From contig CAYWTX010000721.1 of NCBI GenBank assembly GCA_964461295.1, forward strand, positions 1 to 12,521: a stretch of DNA of 12,521 bases, read 5' to 3'. Origin of the DNA: CAYWTX01 sp964461295 (lineage in GTDB: Bacteria > Planctomycetota > Phycisphaerae > SM23-33). A program made the position numbers and the translations under genes. The notes beneath the pieces were generated by a model. It made no database searches and was not told the origin of the DNA. It saw nothing but the letters and a program-made list of their open reading frames with translations. Positions 7,224 to 12,521 of this stretch are shown one piece after another; the first letter of the stretch is position 1; each line of letters starts with the position of its first letter.

Positions 7224-7255
7224 ATTGCCGATTGTCAATTGTCGATTGCCGATTG
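7224..7255. repeat. ATTGCCGATTG repeat at the purB start
   Basis: ATTGCCGATTG occurs twice (7224-7234 and 7245-7255), separated by TCAATTGTCG, so the segment is a chain of ATTG/GATTG words. It begins 7 bp from the purB ATG and occupies the position where a ribosome-binding site would be expected. It has low GC compared with its surroundings. It looks like a dispersed simple repeat rather than a promoter. Confidence 0.7.
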
Positions 7256-7287
7256 GGCCCGACGCCGCCGCGCGGGGGATCCCGGTC

Positions 7288-7373
7288 TGGGTGCCACGGC
7301 TGCGCTGTTTGCAGCCGTGTCCCGGTCGATGGCGTGGAAGACACGGCCGCAAACAGCGCAGCCGTGGCACCCA
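7288..7373. repeat. Inverted repeat with 33-nt arms (GCTGTTTGCAGCC family)
   Basis: The left arm 7288-7320 and right arm 7341-7373 are inverted copies with a single mismatch, separated by 20 nt. Each arm itself contains a small palindrome around GGCTGCGCTGTTTGCAGCC. A third, shorter copy lies at 8066-8084. The transcript of either strand would form a stem of about 33 bp. It sits in the 330-bp gap (7218-7547) between purB and the DUF4870-like gene, which holds no gene of its own. Confidence 0.85.
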
Positions 7374-7380
7374 GTTTTCA

Positions 7381-7458
7381 GTTCGTAGTCCCGCCGTGAG
7401 GCGGAATCCCGGCAGGCCTCGGAGGGGCAACGGCCCGCCTTACGGCGGAACTACAAAC
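7381..7458. repeat. Inverted repeat with 24-nt arms (GTAGTTCCGCCGTAAGGCGG family)
   Basis: The arm 7381-7404 (GTTCGTAGTCCCGCCGTGAG and on) and the arm 7435-7458 are inverted copies with three mismatches, all transitions. Each arm also contains its own short hairpin CCGCCGTGAGGCGG or CCGCCTTACGGCGG. The 30-nt centre is GC-rich. It lies 8 bp from the preceding inverted repeat, so two unrelated palindromic families stand side by side. Confidence 0.8.
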
Positions 7459-7486
7459 GAAGACATCGAGACGTGGTTGCTTCGGC

Positions 7487-7500
7487 CCTGAAGGGCCTGC
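7487..7500 (-). terminator. Short GC hairpin downstream of the DUF4870-like gene
   Basis: GGCCCTGAAGGGCC is a 6-bp perfect stem with a two-base centre, about 50 bp past the stop of the minus-strand gene that ends at 7548. It has no T-run after it, so it would be at best a weak intrinsic terminator. It may instead be part of another GC-rich dispersed repeat. Confidence 0.25.
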
Positions 7501-7547
7501 GCGAACCACGGCACCAGGAGTTATTCGTCGCAGACTAGACTGCCGGC

Positions 7548-7952
7548 CTACTTGATCAGGCGGATGGCGAAGGGATAGCGGTACGCGATGCCCTTGTTCG
7601 CCTTCATGCATGCCATGATGCAGAAGACGATGTTGACGACCATCAGGGCCGGCCAAAGCAGGCAGGTGATGATCTGGACGAAGGGGATGAACCCGATGAC
7701 CATCGTGGCGACCCAGCCGATGGCGAGGGTGATCTGGAAGTTCAGCGCTTCCTTGCCCTGGTCGTCGACGAACTTGCTGGACTCCTTCTTGACCAGCCAG
7801 ATGATGAGCGCGCCCACGAAGCCGGTGAAGATGCCCAGCAGGTGGGCGAGCATGCCCATCATGCAGTCGTCCTTGCTGGGCGGGCCGCCGACCGGCGGGG
7901 CGGGCGGCGGGGGTACGGCTGCGTTCGGGGGCGTTCCTGGTACCTGCGTCAT
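7548..7952 (-). CDS. Small membrane protein, DUF4870-like
   Basis: The product has 134 residues. A Pro/Ala-rich N-terminus (1-27) is followed by DDCMMGMLAHLLGIFTGFVG (28-47) and about three membrane segments (34-55, 72-92, 95-117). Between the first two segments is KKESSKFVDDQGKEALNFQ (55-73). The combination of AHLLG, an IIWLVKKE-type end of helix 1 and DQGKEALNFQ is typical of the DUF4870 (Tic20-like) family, whose function is unknown. ATG at 7952 is preferred over an ATG at 8021 because GGAAAGGAAG lies just upstream and the extra 23 residues are not family-like. It stands alone between repeat-filled gaps. Confidence 0.88.
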   Translation of the reverse strand: MTQVPGTPPNAAVPPPPAPPVGGPPSKDDCMMGMLAHLLGIFTGFVGALIIWLVKKESSKFVDDQGKEALNFQITLAIGWVATMVIGFIPFVQIITCLLWPALMVVNIVFCIMACMKANKGIAYRYPFAIRLIK

Positions 7953-8065
7953 GGTTTCTTCCTTTCCAAGGGCCGGGCGGCGATCGTACGCAGTTCGCCG
8001 GACGGCCATGTGTTGTGACACACGCGCACGCGTGTGGGTGTTGCCTGACTGCTCGTCCAGGGCGT

Positions 8066-8084
8066 CACGGCTGCAAACAGCGCA
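8066..8084 (-). repeat. Third copy of the GCTGTTTGCAGCC repeat
   Basis: CACGGCTGCAAACAGCGCA is an exact 19-nt reverse-complement match to 7301-7319 in the left arm of the inverted repeat at 7288-7373. It sits in the 156-bp gap between the lipoprotein stop and the DUF4870-like gene. It is followed by a GC-rich palindromic stretch (GGCGCCCGTCCGGGCG) that may be the degenerate rest of the element. Confidence 0.7.
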
Positions 8085-8108
8085 CCCGCGGCGCCCGTCC
8101 GGGCGTGC

Positions 8109-8480
8109 CTACCGATTCGCGTCGCCCGGCGACTTAGGAATAAACCGCAACCGCGAGCCGATGGGCCGGGCCAATTGCTCTGCCCGGCGCAGGTCCTGGC
8201 GGGCCGCCGCGAAGCTGGGATCGGCGTCCAGGCAGCACTGGAAGTAGTAGATGGCCATTTCCAGGCGGTTCTGCTCCATGTTGATGCGGCCCAGATAATA
8301 CAACGTGATGGGGTCGGACGGCTCGCGGTCCAGGATCTTCAGGAATTGCTCCTGGGCCTGCTGGGCGTGGCCGACCTGGTACTCGGTGGTGGCCTTGGTG
8401 CGCATCTCGTTGACGTTCGGCCCGCATCCCGCGAAGGCGGCCGCCATCACGACGAATCCGACCATCCGTGTCTTGCTCAT
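8109..8480 (-). CDS. Small TPR lipoprotein
   Basis: The product has 123 residues. An n-region with Lys3/Arg5 is followed by a hydrophobic stretch and the lipobox-like FAGC with Cys19, so export and lipid anchoring are likely. After it come about two tetratricopeptide repeats: roughly 26-55 (TTEYQVGHAQQAQEQFLKIL) and 58-92 (ITLYYLGRINMEQNRLEMAI, then YYFQCCLDADPSF), with the usual small/aromatic residues at TPR positions. A third half-helix (AAARQDLRRAEQL) and a short basic tail close it. Such proteins are scaffolds; the partner is unknown. GGAG lies about 10 nt before the ATG. It is divergent from the phosphoesterase gene with 74 bp between them. Confidence 0.87.
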   Translation of the reverse strand: MSKTRMVGFVVMAAAFAGCGPNVNEMRTKATTEYQVGHAQQAQEQFLKILDREPSDPITLYYLGRINMEQNRLEMAIYYFQCCLDADPSFAAARQDLRRAEQLARPIGSRLRFIPKSPGDANR

Positions 8481-8554
8481 CCGTGCGCTCCGGGCTAGGG
8501 ACTTGCGTCGCCGGGAGGGTTGTTCCTAACCGTCCGGCGGGTAACATCGTAATT

Positions 8555-8932
8555 ATGGGCGAAGCGTATGTCATTCTGCAACATTCTGGTTGGGGGCCGG
8601 AGCATTTTGATTTCCTCCTCCAGCGGGGCGGGGGCCTGGACGCGTGGCGTCTCCCGGCCGAGGGCGCGGCGCCGTGGCTCCTGGCGGCGGGCGAGGCGCT
8701 GCCGGCCCGCCCGCTGCCGGAACACCGCACGATGTACCTGACGTACGAAGGCCCGGTGGGGGCAGGCAGGGGGGCCGTCCGGCGCGTGGACGAGGGACAG
8801 TGGAACGAATTGGCCAGGGAGGGGGGGAAGGTCGAGTTCACGCTGGAGGGCAAGAGATGCAGGGGGCGATACGAGGTCCGCAAGGGCCAGGAGGGGGGGT
8901 GGGAGTTGGCGTGCGTGGAGAGAGGTGGGTGA
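8555..8932 (+). CDS. Stand-alone LigD-type 3'-phosphoesterase domain protein
   Basis: The product has 125 residues and matches the DNA polymerase/ligase N-terminal (PE) domain, which in LigD removes 3'-phosphates and ribonucleotides at breaks during end joining. YVILQHSGWGPEHFDFLLQ (5-23) corresponds to the family's QxHxxxxxHYDFRLE block with His10, His17 and Asp19. LDAWRLP (28-34) corresponds to LxSWAVP. EHRTMYLTYEGPV (56-68) corresponds to DHPLEYxxFEG with His57 and Tyr61. GRGAVRRVDEGQW corresponds to the GxGxVxxWDxGxW strand. The Arg of DFRLE is Leu21 here, so activity may be altered. The ATG at 8555 starts the domain directly; an upstream in-frame ATG at 8468 lies inside the divergent gene. 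No Shine-Dalgarno is seen. TTGTTC (8520-8525) and TAACAT (8542-8547) could make a promoter giving a nearly leaderless mRNA. Confidence 0.85.
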   Translation: MGEAYVILQHSGWGPEHFDFLLQRGGGLDAWRLPAEGAAPWLLAAGEALPARPLPEHRTMYLTYEGPVGAGRGAVRRVDEGQWNELAREGGKVEFTLEGKRCRGRYEVRKGQEGGWELACVERGG

Positions 8933-8953
8933 TCGTGATCGGCCGTTTCCCTC
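8931..8953. repeat. Short dispersed repeat (GATCGnGATCGGCC type), copy 2
   Basis: This is the second copy of the element at 3254-3275. It starts inside the TGA of the phosphoesterase gene and fills half of the 46-bp gap between two converging genes. No strong hairpin with a T-run is present, so a bidirectional terminator is only a possibility. Confidence 0.5.
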
Positions 8954-8978
8954 GCCCGACACTCGACACTCTTGTTCT

Positions 8979-9722
8979 TCACTCTTGGCTCTGGGGTTTG
9001 AGCCGCACCGTCATGTTCCCGTCGTTGATGTCGATTCCCGCGACGCGCACCACCTTCGGCGTGCTGAGGCGCCAACTGAACACCGGGTCGATCTCGCGGC
9101 CGTCCAGGGCGGCCAGCACGGCCGAGAGGACATCGTGCGCCTCGCCGCCGAAGGGGGGGGATGCGGTGCCGCGTTGGGCGGCGGGGCGGGCCAGTGCGGC
9201 CAGTTTGTCTCTGACGAAGTTCGACGGCAGCGGCAGGGCGCCGACGGCGGTCTCGGCCAGCGTGGCGCGGAGTTTGCCGCCGGGCGTGATCTCCAGATGC
9301 AGCGAGGCCGACAGGACCTTGTCGTACTGAGTCGAGCGGACCATCAGCGTCAGCGCGCCGTCGCGGAGAGACACGACGGGCTCAGCCAGGCCGGCCTTGG
9401 CCAGCGTGCGGGTGGCGGCGGCGTCCTGGGCGCTGTCGCTGGGGTGCATGGCGGCGATCTCGTCCAGCGAGGCGAGGTAGGCGTTGATTTCGTCTTCGCC
9501 GATCCGCCAGGTGAACGGCGCGTTCCTCTGGACCTCGTTGTTGAAGTCGCCGACCCGCCGGTAGAAGACCTTGGAGGCGGCGTCGCGCTGGGCGGGCGGG
9601 AGCTGCGCCGGCACGTAGGCGGCCGGCACCCGGTTGGCGAGGACATAGGCGAGCATGGCCGCCGCGGCCAGCACCAGCAAGAGGCACGCGGCGATCTTCA
9701 ACCAGGTTGTTCGCTCACGCAT
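8979..9722 (-). CDS. Membrane-anchored envelope protein of unknown function
   Basis: The product has 247 residues. One N-terminal hydrophobic helix (about 8-28, after MRERTTWLK) should leave residues 30-247 outside the cytoplasmic membrane. The rest holds an WRIGEDEINAYLASL block (72-86) and a beta-rich part (VVSLRDGALTLMVRSTQYDK, then VLSASLHLEITPGGKLRATL), followed by GALPLPSNFVRDKLAAL and a final strand ending MTVRLKPQSQE. The order (anchor, a helix inviting insertion into a tube, strands, ALPLP before another helix) recalls YpmS/DUF2140 or LmeA/DUF2993 lipid-binding-type proteins. This is a loose structural impression. The ATG is 8 bp beyond the 93-bp tandem array and has no Shine-Dalgarno. 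It lies in line with the membrane protein gene upstream. Confidence 0.82.
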   Translation of the reverse strand: MRERTTWLKIAACLLLVLAAAAMLAYVLANRVPAAYVPAQLPPAQRDAASKVFYRRVGDFNNEVQRNAPFTWRIGEDEINAYLASLDEIAAMHPSDSAQDAAATRTLAKAGLAEPVVSLRDGALTLMVRSTQYDKVLSASLHLEITPGGKLRATLAETAVGALPLPSNFVRDKLAALARPAAQRGTASPPFGGEAHDVLSAVLAALDGREIDPVFSWRLSTPKVVRVAGIDINDGNMTVRLKPQSQE

Positions 9723-9730
9723 GGAGGCAC

Positions 9731-10192
9731 CAACAACCGAAACATCGACTCAACGGGCACGACGGAGCCGGGGCGTGTCGCTCCGGTCGGGTTCGGGAAA
9801 GGGACCGCTCCCTACGGCGTCATCAACAACCAAAACATCGACTCAACGGGCACGGCGGAGCCGGGGCGTGTCGCCCCGGTCGGGTTCGGAAAAGGGACCG
9901 CTCCCTACGGCGTCATCAACAACCAAAACGTCGACTCAACGGGCACGACGGAGCCGGGGCGTGTCGCCCCGGTCGGGTTCGGAAAAGGGACCGCTTCCTA
10001 CGGCGTCATCAACAACCAAAACGTCGACTCAACGGGCACGGCGGAGCCGGGGCGTGTCGCCCCGGTCGGGTTCGGAAAAGGGACCGCTCCCTACGGCGTC
10101 ATCAACAACCGAAACATCGACTCAACGGGCACGGCGGAGCCGGGGCGTGTCGCCCCGGTCGGGTTCGGAAAAGGGACCGCTTCCGACGGCGT
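9731..10192. repeat. Five-copy 93-bp tandem repeat array
   Basis: Units start at 9731, 9824, 9917, 10010 and 10103; the spacing is exactly 93 bp each time, and the fifth unit loses similarity at about 10192. Each unit opens with CAACAACC, has ATCGACTCAACGGGCAC, then a stem-loop CCGGGGCG/TGT/CGCCCCGG, then GGGTTCGGAAAAGGGACCGC and TACGGCGTCAT. There are only a handful of differences: GAAAC in the outer units against AAAAC inside, ACGTCG in units 3 and 4, GACGG or GGCGG before the stem, and a G.T wobble in the stem of unit 1. It overlaps the last codons of the gene ending at 10122. There are no spacers, so it is not a CRISPR array. Confidence 0.97.
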
Positions 10193-11468
10193 TCAGATCG
10201 AAGAACTTCCGCACGATCGGGCGATATTCCGGCGGCACGCTGCCGCCGGCCAGGTCCCTCGCCGCCTGGCCCTGGGCGGCCGACCATGCGTCGCCGAAGG
10301 CGACATTCCCGCCCTCGGCGGCCGGCTGGGCGCTGCCGGCGTGTTCCTTCAAGAGTCTGGCATAGGCAGGATGCCACACCACCGTCCGCGATGCCAGCGG
10401 TTTGTCGGCGCCGGCGCCGGCGTTGGCGTCGGCAGCGCCGCTGCTGGTCGTCCCGAGGGCCGACCCATTCATCGGCCGGTTCCCGTCCTGATTCGTGCGG
10501 GTCTCTCCGCCGTTGCCGGCGACTCCCGCGGCCGCCAGAATCTCGCGGGCGATCCGCGCGGCCTGGGCCTGGTCCCCGGCCGACAAGACCTCGCCGGCCT
10601 CCTCCAGCTTTCGTTGGAGGTCCTCGGACTGGCCCTGTGCCGCGGCCGCCGCGGCCGCACGCAAGGCTTCGCGCAGGGCGGGGCTGCGTTGCACCTGTTC
10701 GGCCAGGCGCCGTAGCGAGGCCGCCAGATCGTGCCGCTGTTGGGGCGAGAGCTGTGCCGTCTGGTTGGCGAGGGTCCGCAGCTCCGCCGCCGGGGTGCTG
10801 GTGGGGGGCGGGGCCAACAGCGTCGCGGCCGTCAGCGCCGACACGGCCGAGAGAACCACCGCTCCGGCCGTCGCGCGGGTGCGGGTCCACACCGGTCGGC
10901 GCTGTGGCTGGGCCGCTCGGACGGCGGCGGCGGCCTGCTCGTAGACGCGGTCGGCAATGGCGCCGGAGGCGCCCGAGGCGGAGAGTTCCGCGGCCGTCAC
11001 CAGGCGTTCCTTGAGGTGGAGCTTGAGGTCGTGGTACATGCCGGCCTGTGCGGGCGACACGCCGCCAAGGGCGGCGCCGACGGCGCCGCCAGCGGCGCCG
11101 AGGACCATCACGCAAGCGACCACAGCCATGGGGGCAGCCGCGGCGTGCAGGTGGAAGGCGACTGCTGCTCCCGCCGCGACGCAAGCTGTCGCGAGCGAGA
11201 ACGTCACGCCCAGAGCGACGTTGCGCGGCACGGCAAGGAGGGCGCGGAAGCGATTGTGCGTGAACAGGAGAGCGACCGCGAGAGTCATTCCGCACAGGGC
11301 GATACCCGCAATCGGGCTCGTCCGCGCCGCGGCCCAGGCGACGGCCAGGGCCGCGGCGCACAGGCCCCCCGCGCAGGCGCCGACGAGCGCCGCTTCGGCC
11401 GTCCGCGTCAGCCGCAGCCGCCGGGCCGCGGCGGCCAGTGCCGATATGACCTCTTCGCGTGCGTCCAT
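10122..11468 (-). CDS. Large membrane protein of unknown function with a C-terminal PPEYR motif
   Basis: The product has 448 residues and is Ala-rich. Helix pairs at about 27-48 and 52-70, another pair at 85-105 and 112-136, and a single helix near 200-220 suggest five membrane segments. Between them is MYHDLKLHLKERLVTAAELSAS (144-165), the LKxRLxTAxEL element I associate with planctomycete proteins near MoxR/Bat-type operons (recollection). Residues 228-315 are helical and charged, and 316-362 are Gly/Asn/Thr-rich linker. The end is VPPEYRPIVRKFFDLNA (411-427), a motif that usually stands at the extreme C-terminus of such proteins. The next 21 residues (VGSGPFSEPDRG and on) and the TGA are encoded by the first unit of the 93-bp array. 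The ATG has only a weak AGAAG upstream. The gene is 125 bp after the nucleotidyltransferase stop. Confidence 0.83.
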   Translation of the reverse strand: MDAREEVISALAAAARRLRLTRTAEAALVGACAGGLCAAALAVAWAAARTSPIAGIALCGMTLAVALLFTHNRFRALLAVPRNVALGVTFSLATACVAAGAAVAFHLHAAAAPMAVVACVMVLGAAGGAVGAALGGVSPAQAGMYHDLKLHLKERLVTAAELSASGASGAIADRVYEQAAAAVRAAQPQRRPVWTRTRATAGAVVLSAVSALTAATLLAPPPTSTPAAELRTLANQTAQLSPQQRHDLAASLRRLAEQVQRSPALREALRAAAAAAAQGQSEDLQRKLEEAGEVLSAGDQAQAARIAREILAAAGVAGNGGETRTNQDGNRPMNGSALGTTSSGAADANAGAGADKPLASRTVVWHPAYARLLKEHAGSAQPAAEGGNVAFGDAWSAAQGQAARDLAGGSVPPEYRPIVRKFFDLNAVGSGPFSEPDRGDTPRLRRAR

Positions 11469-11593
11469 CGCTTCTGTTCATACAGGATAACGGCGGAGTT
11501 CGTGAAAGAATTGCCGAAGCGGCTTTGGCCCTGTGGCCCGGAAGGGGCGACAGAAGACCTCCCGCCTGGGCCAGGCCGCGAGCTCTGATTCTC
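11469..11593. other. 125-bp gap, probable repeat fragment
   Basis: No gene is seen. The segment TGGCCCTGTGGCCCGGAAGG (from 11525) followed by GGCGACAGAAG is GC-rich with overlapping GGCC palindromes. It shares GCCCGGAAGGGG with 3241-3252, so it may be a piece of another dispersed element. No convincing terminator or promoter is visible. Confidence 0.3.
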
Positions 11594-12521
11594 TCACAAC
11601 CTCTCACCCAAAGGGGAGCCATCGTCGATCACCGGCCGGCGGCCGGCGCTCGGCGTGGGCCCCGTGTGGGCGCCGTGGCGCCTGGCCGCCAGCAGTCGCC
11701 GGGCCAGGGCGACGGCCGATGCGCGGTCGCGGACGACCAGGTTGAGTTGTGCGTCGTACAGTTCCCGCAGCGTTCGGCCGAGGGCGGGCCCCTGGCCCAG
11801 GCCCATCGCGATCAGGTCGTCGCCTTTGACGAACGGTTTGGGCAGGGCGGGCTCGCCCGCGGGGATGTCCCGCAGCCGCGCGGCGATCCGCAGCGACTGC
11901 CGGCGCGTGTGCTCCAGCCTTTGCTCCTCCGCCCGCCAGAGCGTCCGCAGCCGGTGGAACTGCGCATGCCCGGCCAGGGGGCGGAACTCAGCCAGCGGCA
12001 ACTCCGCCGCGTGCCGCCAGGCGTGCAGGTTGCCCGCCAGCCAGACCACGGCGTCGCGAAGCTCGTTGCCTGCTCCCCAGTGCCGGACCATTCGGCTGAT
12101 TGTCTCGCCCGGCAGCTCGCCCAGCAGCGCCGCCAAGGCCAGCGTCGCGTCCTTCCGGCTCGCCACGGCCTCCACGCGATCGATCGCGGCCGGCCAGGTT
12201 CCCGGCCGATCCGGCAGCTTGCCCAACACGTGCCGCGCCAGCCCCAGGTCCTCCATCAACCGCAGGGCCTGCGCCGCGGACGCCCGGGCGAGCATGCGGC
12301 TGAGTTCATCGAAGATGCGCTCGCCGCTGATGGCGGTGATCCTCGGCGCGTGTTTTCTCACGGCCTGGGCCGTGGCGGGGTCGATGGCGAAGTCCAGGCG
12401 CACGGAGAGCCGCACGGCCCGCAGCATGCGGAGGTAGTCTTCGGCGAACCGCAGGTCGGGCGGGCCGATGGTGCGGATCACCCGGCGCCGCAGGTCGTCG
12501 CGCGCGCCGACGTAGTCGAAC
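11594..12521 (-). CDS. cca: CCA tRNA nucleotidyltransferase / poly(A) polymerase family, N-terminus off the window
   Basis: This is a class II nucleotidyltransferase that adds or repairs the 3' CCA of tRNA (or adds poly(A) tails). The visible 308 residues start inside the end of the head domain: FDYVGARDDLRRRVIRTIGP corresponds to the family's DPxGGxxDLxxxxIR block. RFAEDYLRMLRAVRLSVRLD follows, which is the neck motif that selects bases. ISGERIFDELSRML is the next helical motif. Near the C-terminus FVKGDDLIAMGLGQGPALGR, followed by TLRELYDAQLN, matches the family's tail (GxDLIxLGxxPGPxxGxxLxxxxxAQL). The catalytic GxxR and DxD motifs lie beyond position 12521. There is no HD domain. CCA-adding and poly(A) enzymes cannot be separated from this part. 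Confidence 0.92.
   Translation of the reverse strand, partial: FDYVGARDDLRRRVIRTIGPPDLRFAEDYLRMLRAVRLSVRLDFAIDPATAQAVRKHAPRITAISGERIFDELSRMLARASAAQALRLMEDLGLARHVLGKLPDRPGTWPAAIDRVEAVASRKDATLALAALLGELPGETISRMVRHWGAGNELRDAVVWLAGNLHAWRHAAELPLAEFRPLAGHAQFHRLRTLWRAEEQRLEHTRRQSLRIAARLRDIPAGEPALPKPFVKGDDLIAMGLGQGPALGRTLRELYDAQLNLVVRDRASAVALARRLLAARRHGAHTGPTPSAGRRPVIDDGSPLGERL

Noticed and set aside
7218..7430. A 71-residue N-terminal extension of purB.
   Set aside because: It translates the palindromic repeats and the ATTG repeat. The enzyme family starts at MDDRYRTYVSPLETRY.
9731..10192. Possible CRISPR array.
   Set aside because: Units are contiguous 93-bp copies without unique spacers, and no cas gene is present.
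8925..10715. A plus-strand 596-codon open frame with a 31-residue repeat (NNQNIDSTGTAEPGRVAPVGFG type), like a repeat protein.
   Set aside because: It overlaps the convincing minus-strand membrane protein genes antisense, has no domain outside the repeat, and the array is open in all three plus frames because it lacks stops and is a multiple of three.
10102..11622. Minus-strand 506-codon open frame overlapping the 448-residue gene.
   Set aside because: Its product is Arg/Gly-rich and featureless; the other frame gives membrane helices and the PPEYR motif.

Overview
The window is high-GC bacterial DNA with long ORFs open in most frames. Ten protein-coding genes can be supported, nine on the minus strand and one on the plus strand, and there is also one decayed gene fragment. 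The organism is probably a member of the Planctomycetota (Phycisphaerae-like) or a relative. This is inferred from four things: the composition, a stand-alone LigD-type phosphoesterase, a membrane protein ending in a PPEYR motif, and gaps filled with several families of short palindromic repeats. No rRNA or tRNA is present to settle it.

Layout, left to right. Positions 1-1675 hold a truncated class I histone-deacetylase/AcuC-type deacetylase and an uncharacterised 238-residue protein. Positions 1704-1848 hold an inverted pair of REP-like hairpin elements. Positions 1878-2975 are ilvC (ketol-acid reductoisomerase). Its probable promoter lies at the edge of a decayed BrnT-like toxin fragment (3079-3219). 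Positions 3286-5601 are priA (replication restart helicase), followed by a long near-palindrome (5654-5757) and then purB (5784-7217), which resembles the animal form of adenylosuccinate lyase. A 330-bp gap (7218-7547) is made almost entirely of three kinds of short repeat. Next come a small DUF4870-like membrane protein (7548-7952) and a small TPR lipoprotein (8109-8480). The one plus-strand gene, the LigD-like phosphoesterase (8555-8932), is divergent from the lipoprotein. On the right, a tRNA nucleotidyltransferase/poly(A) polymerase (from 12521 down to 11594), a large membrane protein (11468-10122) and an anchored envelope protein (9722-8979) lie in the same direction. A five-copy 93-bp tandem array (9731-10192) sits between the last two.

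The genes do not form one pathway. ilvC, purB, priA and the nucleotidyltransferase are housekeeping genes for branched-chain amino acids, purines, fork restart and tRNA 3' ends. The small membrane and lipoprotein genes are envelope components of unknown role. No defence system, biosynthetic cluster or complete mobile element is visible.

The most interesting signal is non-coding. The core of the 93-bp tandem unit is the same element as the dispersed pair at 1704-1848. Across these places the 8-bp stem has changed on both sides so that pairing is kept, which suggests selection on a folded RNA or single-stranded DNA form. The array also supplies the last 20 or so codons and the stop of the upstream gene, and ends 8 bp before the start of the next.
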